52,878 bases of DNA from Betaproteobacteria bacterium (GTDB lineage Bacteria; Pseudomonadota; Gammaproteobacteria; Burkholderiales; SG8-39): the NCBI GenBank assembly GCA_005881575.1, contig VBCA01000054.1, positions 1-52,878 of the forward strand, given 5' to 3'. The translations under genes and the position numbers were made by a program. Below, one piece after another: positions 8,735-19,084 of the stretch (positions are counted from its first letter, which is position 1; each line of letters starts with the position of its first letter). The notes beneath the pieces are model-generated. The model was not told the origin of the DNA, ran no database searches, and saw nothing but the letters and a program-made list of their open reading frames with translations.

Positions 8735-8735
8735 A

Positions 8736-9779
8736 ATGACCAGGAAACTCATCCGTACGCTCGTGGCGGCGGCCCTATGTCTTCACGGCGGGGCGGCCGT
8801 CGCAGCCGCCGACTACAAGATCGTCACCGCCAATGAAAAGGGCACTTATTTTGCGATCGGCGCCGATCTCGCCAAATTCGTGGCTCCCGATGCCACGATC
8901 AACCTGGAGGTCTTGCCGACGGCGGGTTCGGCCGCAAACATCAAGCATCTTCGCTACGACCTCGGCGTGAAATTCGCGATCGTCCAGGCCGATGTCTACC
9001 AGGCTTTCATCGATCGGGCGGCTCAAGGCAGCAAGGACGCAAGCATCATCATACGTCCGCTCCGCGTGATCCTGCCGCTTTACAACACCGAGATTCACTA
9101 CATCGTCAGGGCCGACTCTTCGATGAATTATCTGCACGATATCAAGGATGCCAAGATCAACGGCGGCGAGTTGGGCAGCGGCGCCGCGCTCATCACGCAT
9201 ACCCTGTACCGAATGATGTTCAAGGGGCCCATACCGGAGGCGCAAGATAGCTTCCTTCCCAACCAGGAGGCGCTCGTCAAGCTGATCGGCGACAAGAGCG
9301 TGGATGTCGTAGTCGTCGCCGCGGGGCAGCCGGCTCCGCTGATCGTCAACATGAAGCCCGAGGCGCAGAAGTTCATCAAGCTGCTGAAGTTCGATCCCAA
9401 CCACCCCTCGAGCAAGCTTCCGCTCACGGTCTATTCCTACTCCACGGTCCTTGCGAGCAGCTACCCAAACCTGCTGAAGGAAGACTTCACGACGGTCTCG
9501 GTGGGAGCCTTCCTGGTCACTTACGACTACAACCTCCAGTTCACCGTGGGGCACCTAATCCGGTTTGCGCGATCCTTGTGCCAGAATTTTCCCGTCCTGC
9601 AGGCGCAGGGCCATCCCAAATGGAAAGAAGTCCACTTGAGCTTGCCCGCTCTCGGTCCGGGCTGGATCTATTACCCGCCCACGACGAGAGAGATCCGCGC
9701 CTGCATCGCCGCCAAGGCGCCCGCAAAGCCCGCGAGAAAATGCTCGGCGGAGGAGCGCATACTGGGATTCTGCAGCTGA
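8736..9779 (+). CDS. TAXI family TRAP-type solute-binding protein
   Basis: A 347-residue periplasmic protein with a signal peptide (MTRKLIRTLVAAALCLHGG ... AVAA). The mature part begins YKIVTANEKGTYFAIGADLA and continues with LPTAGSAANIKHLRYDLGVK and VQADVYQAF, typical of the TAXI (TRAP-associated extracytoplasmic immunogenic) family that binds glutamate-like or other organic acids. GGAGGGA precedes the ATG. No TRAP membrane subunits are nearby, so it is an orphan here. The C-terminus is odd: after KPARK it ends CSAEERILGFCS, echoing the paired-Cys motifs of the gene before it. The two genes probably form one operon and act together. Confidence 0.88.
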   Translation: MTRKLIRTLVAAALCLHGGAAVAAADYKIVTANEKGTYFAIGADLAKFVAPDATINLEVLPTAGSAANIKHLRYDLGVKFAIVQADVYQAFIDRAAQGSKDASIIIRPLRVILPLYNTEIHYIVRADSSMNYLHDIKDAKINGGELGSGAALITHTLYRMMFKGPIPEAQDSFLPNQEALVKLIGDKSVDVVVVAAGQPAPLIVNMKPEAQKFIKLLKFDPNHPSSKLPLTVYSYSTVLASSYPNLLKEDFTTVSVGAFLVTYDYNLQFTVGHLIRFARSLCQNFPVLQAQGHPKWKEVHLSLPALGPGWIYYPPTTREIRACIAAKAPAKPARKCSAEERILGFCS

Positions 9780-9813
9780 TTTTCAGGAACTCGCAGGACC
9801 TGACGGGCTGCGC

Positions 9814-10443
9814 TTACTCCGTCCGCACGGCGTCGAACGTCACCCAGTCCGGACGATCGTCGCCCGCGAGCCGCCCCATGCCCGGCGTGATGGCCAGCTT
9901 GGCATCGATGCGCTTTGCGCGCGTTCCGGGAATGAAAGGCTGCGGAACACTGGGAGTCTGCATCTGGAGGATGGCAAAAGGATCGTGAACCACCCCGAAT
10001 ATGATGTTGAGCCGTTGATCACGCACAAAGACGCGGCCGGTCGTGACCGTTTTCGGCGAGAACTTACCCAACAGACCGTGGCTGCCCGTGAGAGCAAAAG
10101 TGACATCTTCGTTGGGTCCGACGCTCTTCAGCGCAGCCGCGAGATATGGCGCGAGCTCGTCGAGTTCCTCGCTTGTGAAGATTGGATCGCCCCTCAATTT
10201 GACGCTCGCCAGCTTTTGGCGCATCGCGTCAACGGAAATTCCATAGGGGTGAGCGTTGTCCGGGGCGCCGGACTCGATGCGTTCGATGCGCACGAACCCG
10301 AGCGGAGGCCGATATTCGTAGCGCAGGACCTCCGCTCCGTCCTCGCCGGTTTTGGAACCCAATGCGCCGCAGGAGCCCAACGCGAGCGCCAGGCTCGCCG
10401 CCAAGGCGGCCCGAAGGAAGTTGCACGGAGACACCCTGGACAT
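9814..10443 (-). CDS. Predicted lipoprotein of unknown function
   Basis: The 209-residue product starts MSRVSPCNFLRAALAASLAL and has the lipobox LGSC about 24 residues in, so it should be lipid-anchored. The mature domain includes LRYEYRPPLGFVRIERIES, ALTGSHGLLGKFSPKTVTTG, then a strand-rich stretch VFVRDQRLNIIFGVVHDPF. I do not recognise the family. The ATG at 10443 is used; a TTG two codons upstream is possible. It is convergent with the TAXI gene (34 bp between them) and divergent from the porin. Confidence 0.75.
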   Translation of the reverse strand: MSRVSPCNFLRAALAASLALALGSCGALGSKTGEDGAEVLRYEYRPPLGFVRIERIESGAPDNAHPYGISVDAMRQKLASVKLRGDPIFTSEELDELAPYLAAALKSVGPNEDVTFALTGSHGLLGKFSPKTVTTGRVFVRDQRLNIIFGVVHDPFAILQMQTPSVPQPFIPGTRAKRIDAKLAITPGMGRLAGDDRPDWVTFDAVRTE

Positions 10444-10494
10444 GGCCAACCGACATCAACCTTTTCTCAAGGCATCATACTTTACGTCGACTCG

Positions 10495-10519
10495 GTGCGC
10501 GCGCTAAAGTAGCGCGCAC
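10495..10519. promoter_or_regulatory. GC-rich inverted repeat between divergent lipoprotein and porin genes
   Basis: The sequence GTGCGCGC...GCGCGCAC forms a hairpin or operator-like palindrome in the 140-bp divergent intergenic region. There is no T-tract, so it is not a clear terminator. Its function is not known. Confidence 0.35.
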
Positions 10520-10583
10520 CGGAGGCATACGGAGTCATGCCCTCGGGATCGGGATATCGGCCCTTTCAACCAAGGAGGTAACC

Positions 10584-11756
10584 ATGCACAAGAAACGACT
10601 CATCGCGGCCGTTGTCGGAGGCATGCTCATTGCTCCGGCGGCTTTTGCCCAGATAACTATTTCCGGTACGATAAAGGACGGTCTTGAAATGTACAAACTG
10701 GGGGCAGGCAAGGCGGCTGTTCCCGCGGCTTCCTACCATTACGAGCCACGCGTTTCCGACCAGTCCTCGCGCATCATCTTTTCCGGCACTCAGGATCTGG
10801 GCGGCGGCACGAGGGCGTGGTTCCAGCTCGACAGCCGGTTCCAATCGGACGTCGGCGGCAGCACCCAGACTAATACCGCCGCAACTACGGCTATCAACCT
10901 GTGGGCGGGCGGCAATACCGGCGTGGGCCTGGCCGGCGACTGGGGGAAGCTCACGATCGGCCGGTGGGACCTGCATTATCTCGAGTTCATACCCATCGAG
11001 TTCGGCTATGCCGGTTCGCTGCAGGACCTTCTGGGCGCCGGCCCCATGGCTCAGGTGAACGGCAGCACCATTGCGAACGGAACCCGCACTCCGAACGTGA
11101 TCATGTGGGATAGCGCGAACATGGGCGGCGTCACGGCTCGCGTCGCCTACTCCACCGCGTTTGCTACGAATCTCACCGGCGTTTCCAGTGACGAAGGTTC
11201 TGGAAAAGGCGGCGCCGGCAGCAGCGGGGGCGCGCTGAACGCTGCCTTGCGTTGGTCCGGCGGCCCGCTAGCGCTCGGCGCCAGCGCTTGGAGCGCGACA
11301 CCCGAGGGCGCGAGCTCAAGTCCTGCCGGACAGCAGAAATCAGTCCGCGTCTGGGGAGGATATACCTTGCCCATGGGTCTGAAGGTCGGCTTGGGCTTCG
11401 ACAACTCGCAACGGCGCCAGGCGGCGGGCGAAGCCATGACCAAGCGCAACGCCTTCATGGTGCCGCTCGCCTACAATTTCGGGAGCCATACCGCGTACCT
11501 CACCCTTGTCAAGGTGGGCAAGCTGAGCGGTCCGAATGCCGGGGGCGCAACCGATTCCACCGATGCCACAGCGTACGCCCTGGGCTGGGAATATGCGCTG
11601 TCGAAGCTCGCCACGTTCGGGGTGTTCTACGCCAAGATCGACAACAAGGCGAACGCCGCCTACAACTTCTTCTCTCTTTCTGCCAACGGCGCAACCGCTG
11701 CCGCCGCCGGCGAAAGCGCGGCGCAGCTTTACACCGGCTTCTCGTACCGCTTCTAA
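10584..11756 (+). CDS. Gram-negative porin (Porin_4 type)
   Basis: The 390-residue outer-membrane beta-barrel has the signal MHKKRLIAAVVGGMLIAPAA ending AFAQ. It opens with ITISGTIKDGLEMYK and has SRIIFSGTQDLGGGTRAWFQ, GDWGKLTIGRWD and the closing aromatic C-terminus TGFSYRF; the last Phe is the BAM recognition signal. AAGGAGGT lies 6 bases before the ATG. These features match the trimeric general porins of Burkholderiales, which admit small polar or anionic solutes. It is monocistronic, with its own promoter region and a strong terminator behind it. The exact specificity cannot be read from sequence. Confidence 0.9.
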   Translation: MHKKRLIAAVVGGMLIAPAAFAQITISGTIKDGLEMYKLGAGKAAVPAASYHYEPRVSDQSSRIIFSGTQDLGGGTRAWFQLDSRFQSDVGGSTQTNTAATTAINLWAGGNTGVGLAGDWGKLTIGRWDLHYLEFIPIEFGYAGSLQDLLGAGPMAQVNGSTIANGTRTPNVIMWDSANMGGVTARVAYSTAFATNLTGVSSDEGSGKGGAGSSGGALNAALRWSGGPLALGASAWSATPEGASSSPAGQQKSVRVWGGYTLPMGLKVGLGFDNSQRRQAAGEAMTKRNAFMVPLAYNFGSHTAYLTLVKVGKLSGPNAGGATDSTDATAYALGWEYALSKLATFGVFYAKIDNKANAAYNFFSLSANGATAAAAGESAAQLYTGFSYRF

Positions 11757-11774
11757 AGATAAGCAGCACGGACG

Positions 11775-11800
11775 GGGGCCCGGTTGGGCCCCTTTTTTTT
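11775..11800 (+). terminator. Rho-independent terminator of the porin gene
   Basis: A perfect 7-bp GC stem (GGGGCCC / GGGCCCC) with a GGTT loop is followed by eight T residues at 11793-11800. Confidence 0.92.
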
Positions 11801-11861
11801 GCGTTGGCCTTGCTCGCCGACCGCGGAGTTACAATCCTGCGATCGCTTCGCTAGAGCCCGC

Positions 11862-13039
<1,178 letters not shown>

Positions 13040-13043
<4 letters not shown>

Positions 13044-14061
13044 ACTTCGATTACAACGAAGAACAGCAACTGCTCGCCGACTCGGTGCGGCGCTTCATCC
13101 GCGAGGACTACGACTTCGAATCGCGCAAGAAAATCGTCGCCTCGGCCGGGGGATGGAGCGAGCAGGTATGGGGCACCTTCGCCGAGATGGGGCTGCTTGG
13201 GCTGCCGTTCTCGCCGGACTACGGCGGGTTCGGCGGCGGCGCCGTCGACCTGATGAGCGTCATGGAATTGTTCGGAGAGGCGCTGGTGGTCGAGCCTTAT
13301 CTCGCTACCGTCGGCCTCGCGGCACAGTTCGTCGCCAGGACGGGCACTGCGGCGCAGAAAAAACGCATTCTGCCGCAGGTCGTGGCGGGCGAGCTGAAAA
13401 TGGCGTTTGCGCAGACCGAGAAGGATGCGCGCTACAACCTCGGGCAGGTCGCGACGACGGCGAGGAAAACGGGCGGCGGCTGGCAACTCGACGGCGGGAA
13501 ATGCGCGGTGATCGGCGGGCCGATCGCCGAGATGCTCGTAGTCTCGGCGCGTTCCGCGGACACGGGCGGCATCAGCCTGTTCCTGGTTGAGCGCGAGGCG
13601 AAAGGCGTGGCGCTCAAGCCCTACCGCACCCTGGACGAGTTGCGCGCCGCGGATATTTCGCTCGAGGGCGTGACGTTGGGCGCTGATGCGCTGCTGGGGA
13701 AGGAAGGCGGAGCGTTGGCGCTCATCGAGGAAGTCGTGGACTACGCCACCGCGCTCTTATGCGCCGAGGCGGTCGGCGCGATCAAGTACGCGAACGACGC
13801 CACGCTCGAATACCTGAAGACACGCAAGCAGTTCGGGGTACCGATCGGCATGTTCCAGGCGCTGCAGCACCGCATGTCTCGGCGGCGAAGATCAAGATCG
13901 CCGACGCCTGCCGACACGTCAGCCAGGAAGCGGTACAGCTGCATGGCGCCATGGGCATGACCGAGGAGTTGAAAGTGAGCCACAGCTTCCGGCGCCTCAC
14001 CATGATCGCGCAGCAGTTCGGCGACGCCGATCACCACCTCGAGCGCTTCGCGAAGGCCTGA
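13040..14061 (+). pseudogene. Acyl-CoA dehydrogenase, PimD-like small subunit, broken by an internal out-of-frame deletion
   Basis: The first frame (MNFDYNEEQQLLADSVRRFI ... MAFAQTEKDARYNL ... KTRKQFGVPIGMFQALQHRM) is a normal acyl-CoA dehydrogenase up to about 13875. It then turns into nonsense (SRRRRSRSPTPADTS) and stops at 13960. The family C-terminus continues in another frame: SAAKIKIADACRHVSQEAVQ, then LHGAMGMTEELKVSH, RRLTMIAQQFGDADHHL and a stop at 14061. The segment normally between QHRM and SAAKI (about 30 residues) is absent, so one deletion removed it and shifted the frame. The ATG overlaps the stop of the PimC-like gene. It is either a real inactivation or an assembly error; the remaining sequence is otherwise well conserved. 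Confidence 0.85.
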
Positions 14062-14101
14062 GATCGGTTTCTTTCCCTCGGCGCGTCGGTCGCGAAACGC
14101 G

Positions 14102-15103
14102 ATGAACGAAAAAAACGTACAGGTATTGCTGGCGCGCCGGCCGAAGGACGCAGCGCAGGAGAGCGATTTTCACATCGTCGAGACGGCGGTTCCCGGCATC
14201 CGCGACGGGCAATTCCTCGTCCACAACCGTTATCTTTCGCTCGATCCGTACATGCGCGGACGCATGAACGATGCGAAATCGTATGCCAAACCGGTCGGGA
14301 TCGGCGAGGTGATGGAAGGCGAGGCCGCGGGCGAAGTCATCGCGTCGCGGCACACCGGCTTCAAGCCCGGCGACAAAGTGGTCGCGCGTACCGGGTGGCA
14401 GGCTTACGGTGTGAGCGACGGCGCGAACGTGCGCAAGATCGAAAGCACCGACATCCCGATCTCGGCGTACCTAGGCGTCGTCGGCATGCCGGGCCGCACC
14501 GCGTACATCGGTCTCATCGACATCGGCCAGCCGAAGAGCGGCGAAACCGTGGTCGTCTCCGCCGCCTCCGGCGCGGTCGGGAGCGCGGTCGGGCAGATCG
14601 CGAAGATCAAAGGCTGCCGTGCGGTCGGCATCGCCGGCGGACCCGAAAAGTGCCGCTACGTCGTCGAAGAACTCGGCTTCGACGCGTGCGTGGACTACAA
14701 AGCGGGCCGGCTGGCGGATGATCTGGCCCAGGCGACGCCGAACGGCATCGACATCCATTTCGAGAACGTCGGGGGCGAGATCCTCGACACCGTGCTGCGG
14801 CGCTTGAACCGCTCCGCGCGCGTCCCGTTGTGCGGACTCATTTCGCAATACGACCTGACCGAGCCCTACGGCCTGAAAAACATCGGGGCCCTCTTGATAA
14901 ACCGCGTGAAGTTGCAGGGTTTCATCGTTTCGGATCATGCCGCGCGCCACCCGGCCGCGAGCAAGGATCTCGAGCAGTGGCTGCGGGAGGGGCGGCTCAA
15001 GTACCGGGAAAGCGTGGTCGAGGGATTGCGCAATGCGCCCAAGGCCTTCATCGGCCTGCTGAGCGGCAAGAATTTCGGCAAACAGCTTATCAGGCTGGTC
15101 TAG
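14102..15103 (+). CDS. NADP-dependent oxidoreductase of the MDR superfamily (CurA/prostaglandin-reductase-like)
   Basis: The 333-residue protein begins with VQVLLARRPKDAAQESDFHI and has LSLDPYMRGRMND, EGEAAGEVIAS, GMPGRTAYIGLIDIGQPKSG and the nucleotide-binding loop VVSAASGAVGSAVGQIAK. This is the zinc-free medium-chain dehydrogenase/reductase group that reduces the double bond of alpha,beta-unsaturated ketones or acyl derivatives with NADPH. Lying between acyl-CoA dehydrogenases and an acyl-CoA ligase, it may reduce an enoyl intermediate of the same pathway; that part is inference. No zinc-ligand cysteines of classical alcohol dehydrogenases are visible. Confidence 0.9.
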   Translation: MNEKNVQVLLARRPKDAAQESDFHIVETAVPGIRDGQFLVHNRYLSLDPYMRGRMNDAKSYAKPVGIGEVMEGEAAGEVIASRHTGFKPGDKVVARTGWQAYGVSDGANVRKIESTDIPISAYLGVVGMPGRTAYIGLIDIGQPKSGETVVVSAASGAVGSAVGQIAKIKGCRAVGIAGGPEKCRYVVEELGFDACVDYKAGRLADDLAQATPNGIDIHFENVGGEILDTVLRRLNRSARVPLCGLISQYDLTEPYGLKNIGALLINRVKLQGFIVSDHAARHPAASKDLEQWLREGRLKYRESVVEGLRNAPKAFIGLLSGKNFGKQLIRLV

Positions 15104-15156
15104 CGCCCCGACGGATACTGCCATCGTCTATAAAAAATGGCAAAGGAGGAGAAGCC

Positions 15157-16827
15157 ATGTCCGACCGTCATCTTGCCTACTGGCCCAAAAACGTGCCGCG
15201 ACATCTGGTCATACCGGAGACGAACGTCTTCTACAACCTCGAGGTTTCGGCGCATCGCCATCCGAAGAAACCGTATTTGATCTACTACGATACCTCGATC
15301 ACCTTCCCCGAGCTGCAAGACGAAGCCGAGCGCATGGCGGGGTTCCTCGAGCGCGAGTGCGGGGTAAAGAAGGGTGATCGCGTGCTGCTCTTCATGCAGA
15401 ACAGCCCGCAGTTCGTCATCGCGTACTACGCCATCATGCGCGCCAACGCGGTGGTGGTGCCGATCAATACGATGAACTTGACGAACGAGCTGCGCGAGTA
15501 CGTCGCCGACAGCGGCGCCGAGATGGCGCTCGTCGCCCAGGAGCTCTATCCGCAGGTGAAGCCGCTGATCGGCCGGGAGTTGAAACGCGTCATCGTCGCG
15601 GCGTACTCGGACTATTTGAAACAAGCGACCGACCTGCGCATCCCGGAGCTTATCGCGGCGCCGCGCCAGCCCATCGGCGATCCGGCGGTGACGCTATGGA
15701 ACGACGCCATGGCGCGCGACCTCCGCCCCGGCCCGATCACGGCCCGCCCCGACGATCTCTGCGTCATGCCCTACACCTCCGGCACCACCGGCAGTCCCAA
15801 GGGATGCATGCACACGCATCGCACCGTGATGTTCACGCTGGTTGCGGGAGTGCATTGGTTCGGGCCCGACCCCAGCCAGACGACACTCGCAGTGCTGCCG
15901 TTCTTCCACGTGACCGGCATGCAGGGCAGCATGAACGGGACGATTTACTCGGGCAACACCATCGTGCTGCTGCCGCGCTGGGATCGCGAGGTGGCGGCGC
16001 AACTGATCCAGCGCTACAAGATCACTGCGTGGCAATGCATCCCGACGATGGTGGTGGATTTTCTCGCCGATCCCAAAGTCTTCGACTACGACCTCAAGAG
16101 CCTGGAGCGCTTGAGCGGCGGGGGCGCGGCCATGCCCGAGGCCGTCGCCAAGCGGCTGCAAGACAAATTCAATATCGAGTTCGTCGAGGGCTACGGGCTC
16201 ACGGAAACGATGGCGCCGAGCCACATCAATCCGCCGGAGCGGGCGAAGAAGCAGTGCCTCGGGATACCGATTTTCGACGTCGACGCTCGCGTGGTCGATC
16301 TGGACAGCTTCCGCGAGCTGCCCCCCGGCGAGGTCGGCGAGATCATCGTGAACGGGCCGCAGGTGTTGCTCGGCTACTGGAACAATCCGAAAGCGACGGC
16401 GGAAGCGTTCGTCGAGATCGACGGCAAGCGTTTCTTCCGCACCGGCGATCTCGCGCGCATGGACGAGGACGGCTACTTCTTCCTGGTCGATCGGCTGAAG
16501 CGCATGATCAACGCCTCCGGCTTCAAAGTCTGGCCGGCGGAAGTGGAGAGCATGCTGTATCAGCATCCGGCCGTGCAGGAGGCGTGCATCATTGCCGCGC
16601 GCGATCCGCGCCGCGGCGAAACGGTGAAAGCGGTGGTCGTGCTGAAGCCCGATGCGCGCGGCAAAGTATCGGGACAGGACATCATCGATTGGGCGTCAAA
16701 GCAGATGGCTGCGTACAAGTATCCGCGCGTCATCGAGTTCGTCGATGCGCTGCCGAAATCGGCCACCGGCAAAGTGCAGTGGCGCCTTCTGCAAGAACAA
16801 GAGAACAGCAGGCAGGCGAGCGCGTAG
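15157..16827 (+). CDS. Long-chain-fatty-acid--CoA ligase (AMP-binding)
   Basis: The 556-residue enzyme activates a carboxylic acid to its CoA thioester via an acyl-adenylate. Visible motifs are the phosphate loop YTSGTTGSPKG, the adenine-site GYGLTET, the TGD motif with LVDRLKRMINASGFKVWPAE, and the C-terminal catalytic lysine in PKSATGKVQWRLLQE. AAAGGAGGAGA lies just ahead of the ATG at 15157; the open frame runs further upstream but only through the shadow of the preceding gene. It closes the operon begun by the acyl-CoA dehydrogenases, so it likely feeds them. Chain-length preference cannot be read directly. Confidence 0.92.
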   Translation: MSDRHLAYWPKNVPRHLVIPETNVFYNLEVSAHRHPKKPYLIYYDTSITFPELQDEAERMAGFLERECGVKKGDRVLLFMQNSPQFVIAYYAIMRANAVVVPINTMNLTNELREYVADSGAEMALVAQELYPQVKPLIGRELKRVIVAAYSDYLKQATDLRIPELIAAPRQPIGDPAVTLWNDAMARDLRPGPITARPDDLCVMPYTSGTTGSPKGCMHTHRTVMFTLVAGVHWFGPDPSQTTLAVLPFFHVTGMQGSMNGTIYSGNTIVLLPRWDREVAAQLIQRYKITAWQCIPTMVVDFLADPKVFDYDLKSLERLSGGGAAMPEAVAKRLQDKFNIEFVEGYGLTETMAPSHINPPERAKKQCLGIPIFDVDARVVDLDSFRELPPGEVGEIIVNGPQVLLGYWNNPKATAEAFVEIDGKRFFRTGDLARMDEDGYFFLVDRLKRMINASGFKVWPAEVESMLYQHPAVQEACIIAARDPRRGETVKAVVVLKPDARGKVSGQDIIDWASKQMAAYKYPRVIEFVDALPKSATGKVQWRLLQEQENSRQASA

Positions 16828-16851
16828 CGGGCGCCGGCCCGCCCGGCAGAG

Positions 16852-18057
16852 CTAGTTACCCATCACCTCGCCGAACCGCTCCCAGCGCTTGCCGTTGAAG
16901 CGCTGCATCTGCACCGACTCGATCGGAGCGTAGTCGTTGTCGCTGGTCGTGATGGTGATCCCAGGCAGCAGCGTATCGATGTACTGGCCTTTCATCGAAG
17001 CTGCCTGCTTCATCACGTTTTCGCGCGTCAGGTTGTCGCCGCACTGCTTCAGCACCTGCTCGAGGGTGCGCGCCACGGTGTAGCCGTACATATTCGAGAT
17101 GTCGTTCAGATCGCCCGCAGGGTAATACTTCTTCATGAAGCTTTCCCACCTCTTCACCGCCGGGTCGTTCGCCCACTGCGCGTCGCTGTAGTCCTTGAGA
17201 TAGGCGGTGGTGATGATGCCCACCGACTTCTCCAGTCCCGCCGGCGTGAGCACCGCTCCGATCGACGAAGAGACGTTATTGAGATACTGCACCGGCTTCC
17301 AGCCGATGTCGTAGGCCTTGCGGATCGCCTGCGCCGCGAACTTCGGAGTGCCCACATTGAAGAAAACGTTGGCACCTGAAGCCTGCAGCTGCACAATCTG
17401 CGAGTCCACGGTCGGATCGCTCACCTCGTACGAGACCTCGGCGACGATCGCCTTGGCGGCCTTGTCGCCGAGCCCGTCCTTCAGGCCCTTCAGGTAGTCC
17501 TTGCCGTAGTCGTCGTTCTGGTAGAGGACTCCGATCTTGACGTCGGGCTTGGTCTGCAGGATGTTCTTGGCGTAGATGCGCGCCTCGGTCTGGTAGTTCG
17601 GCTGCCAACCCATCGTCCAGGGGAAGTTCTTCGGGTCGTTCCACTTCGAGGCGCCCGTCGCGACGTGGAGCTGCGGCACTTTCTTCATGTTCATGTACTT
17701 GTGGATCGCCGTGTTCGACGGCGTACCCAGGGTCTGGAACACGAACAGCACGTTGTCCTGCTCTACCAACTTCCTCACCATCTCCACCGTCTTCGGCGGG
17801 CTGTAGGCGTCGTCGTACGAAATGAAGTTGATCTTGCGGCCGTTGATGCCGCCCTGGTCGTCGACCATCTTGAAGTACGCCGTGATGGTCTTGCCGATCG
17901 TGCCATAGGCCGAGGCCGGGCCGCTGTAGGGATTGGTGTTGCCGATGCGGATCTCGGTGTCGGACGCGCCCGGATCGTATTTCTTCTGCGCGGGGATCGC
18001 CGGGGACGCGAGCGCGGCGGCAAACAGTGCTGCGATCGGAACGAGCTTGCTTTTCAT
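16852..18057 (-). CDS. livK: Branched-chain amino acid-type ABC transporter substrate-binding protein
   Basis: A 401-residue periplasmic binding protein with the signal MKSKLVPIAALFAAALASPA. The mature part shows DTEIRIGNTNPYSGPASAYG, DDQGGINGRKINFISYDDAY and IGVLYQNDDYGKDYLKGLKD, the type-I periplasmic-binding fold of the Liv family (Peripla_BP_6). The ATG at 18057 is chosen because the signal peptide begins there; GGACGAAGTCACC precedes it. It is the last gene of a five-gene minus-strand operon with two permeases and two ATPases. Members bind Leu/Ile/Val but also aromatic acids, amides or urea, so the ligand is open. The next gene, a ligase on the other strand, ends 24 bp away. Confidence 0.9.
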   Translation of the reverse strand: MKSKLVPIAALFAAALASPAIPAQKKYDPGASDTEIRIGNTNPYSGPASAYGTIGKTITAYFKMVDDQGGINGRKINFISYDDAYSPPKTVEMVRKLVEQDNVLFVFQTLGTPSNTAIHKYMNMKKVPQLHVATGASKWNDPKNFPWTMGWQPNYQTEARIYAKNILQTKPDVKIGVLYQNDDYGKDYLKGLKDGLGDKAAKAIVAEVSYEVSDPTVDSQIVQLQASGANVFFNVGTPKFAAQAIRKAYDIGWKPVQYLNNVSSSIGAVLTPAGLEKSVGIITTAYLKDYSDAQWANDPAVKRWESFMKKYYPAGDLNDISNMYGYTVARTLEQVLKQCGDNLTRENVMKQAASMKGQYIDTLLPGITITTSDNDYAPIESVQMQRFNGKRWERFGEVMGN

Positions 18058-18112
18058 GGTGACTTCGTCCTTTGAATTACGCCGGCCACTTCCTCCGGCC
18101 GGGCTAGGACCG

Positions 18113-19084
18113 CTATTTTGCCCCTTTTCGCGTGAATCGCACCAGCAGCGTGCGGACGGCACCGGCGACCCCCGCCGGCATCAGGTACACGAAGCCGATC
18201 AAGAACAGGCCGAAGATCGCCCACGGGGCTGCCTTCGAGATCTCGTCAGCAACGTTCGGCACGAACTGGATGAAGAGCGCGCCGTAGAGCGCGCCCGAAA
18301 TGGACGCGAGCCCGCCGACCACGATCCCGACCAGGAAAACCAGGGAAAGGAATATGGTGAAGCTGTCGGGCGCGACGTACTGCACCGCGATCGCGCCCAG
18401 CGCCCCGGCGATGCCTGTGTACATGGCCGACACGCCGAAGGCGAGCGACTTGTAGAGCGCGCTGTTGATGCCCATCGCCTCGGCCGCGATGTGCTGGTCG
18501 CGGATCGCGATGAGCGCGCGCCCGACGCGCCCGCGCAGCAGGTTCCATCCGAGCACGAACATCAGCGCCGCCACCGCAAGGGCGAAGAAGTAGAGCCACT
18601 GGTCGGAATTCATCCGCAAACCGGCCTCGCCCAGGAACGCGGGCGGCTCGGGCTTGGCGATTACGATGCCCTGCACGCCGCCGGTCCATTTCTCGAGGTG
18701 GTGGTACTTGAGGAGCTGCGGCATGGAAACGCCGAGCGCGAAGGTGGCGAGCGCGAGGTAAAGGCCCTCCAGGCGCAGCGCCGGCAGCCCAAAGAGGAAT
18801 CCGGCCACCAGGCACACCGCGCCCGCCGCGGGAAGGGTCGCCCAGTAGGGCGCGCCGAACCGGTCCATCAGGACGGCGGCGGAATACGCGCCGATCGCGT
18901 AGAAGGCGCCGTGCCCGAGCGAGATCTGGCCGTTGTAGCCGGTGAGGATGTTGAGCCCGAGAAGCGCGATCGCGTAGACCAGCACGAGCGTGAGCTGGAA
19001 CGTGCGGTAGTTGCTGACCACGAAAGGCAGCACGCACGCGATCGCGACGAGCACCACAACGCCGATGGTCGCGCGTCGCGTCAT
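18113..19084 (-). CDS. livM: Branched-chain-type ABC transporter permease LivM
   Basis: A 323-residue integral membrane protein with about eight to ten hydrophobic helices. It has the LivM marker GYNGQISLGHGAFYAIGAYS and the permease loop RVGRALIAIRDQHIAAEAMG, the contact for the ATPases. It ends RTLLVRFTRKGAK. The start ATG overlaps the stop of livH by 4 bases (ATGA), so translation is coupled. The minus frame stays open far upstream through livH, but that part is a shadow. Confidence 0.92.
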   Translation of the reverse strand: MTRRATIGVVVLVAIACVLPFVVSNYRTFQLTLVLVYAIALLGLNILTGYNGQISLGHGAFYAIGAYSAAVLMDRFGAPYWATLPAAGAVCLVAGFLFGLPALRLEGLYLALATFALGVSMPQLLKYHHLEKWTGGVQGIVIAKPEPPAFLGEAGLRMNSDQWLYFFALAVAALMFVLGWNLLRGRVGRALIAIRDQHIAAEAMGINSALYKSLAFGVSAMYTGIAGALGAIAVQYVAPDSFTIFLSLVFLVGIVVGGLASISGALYGALFIQFVPNVADEISKAAPWAIFGLFLIGFVYLMPAGVAGAVRTLLVRFTRKGAK

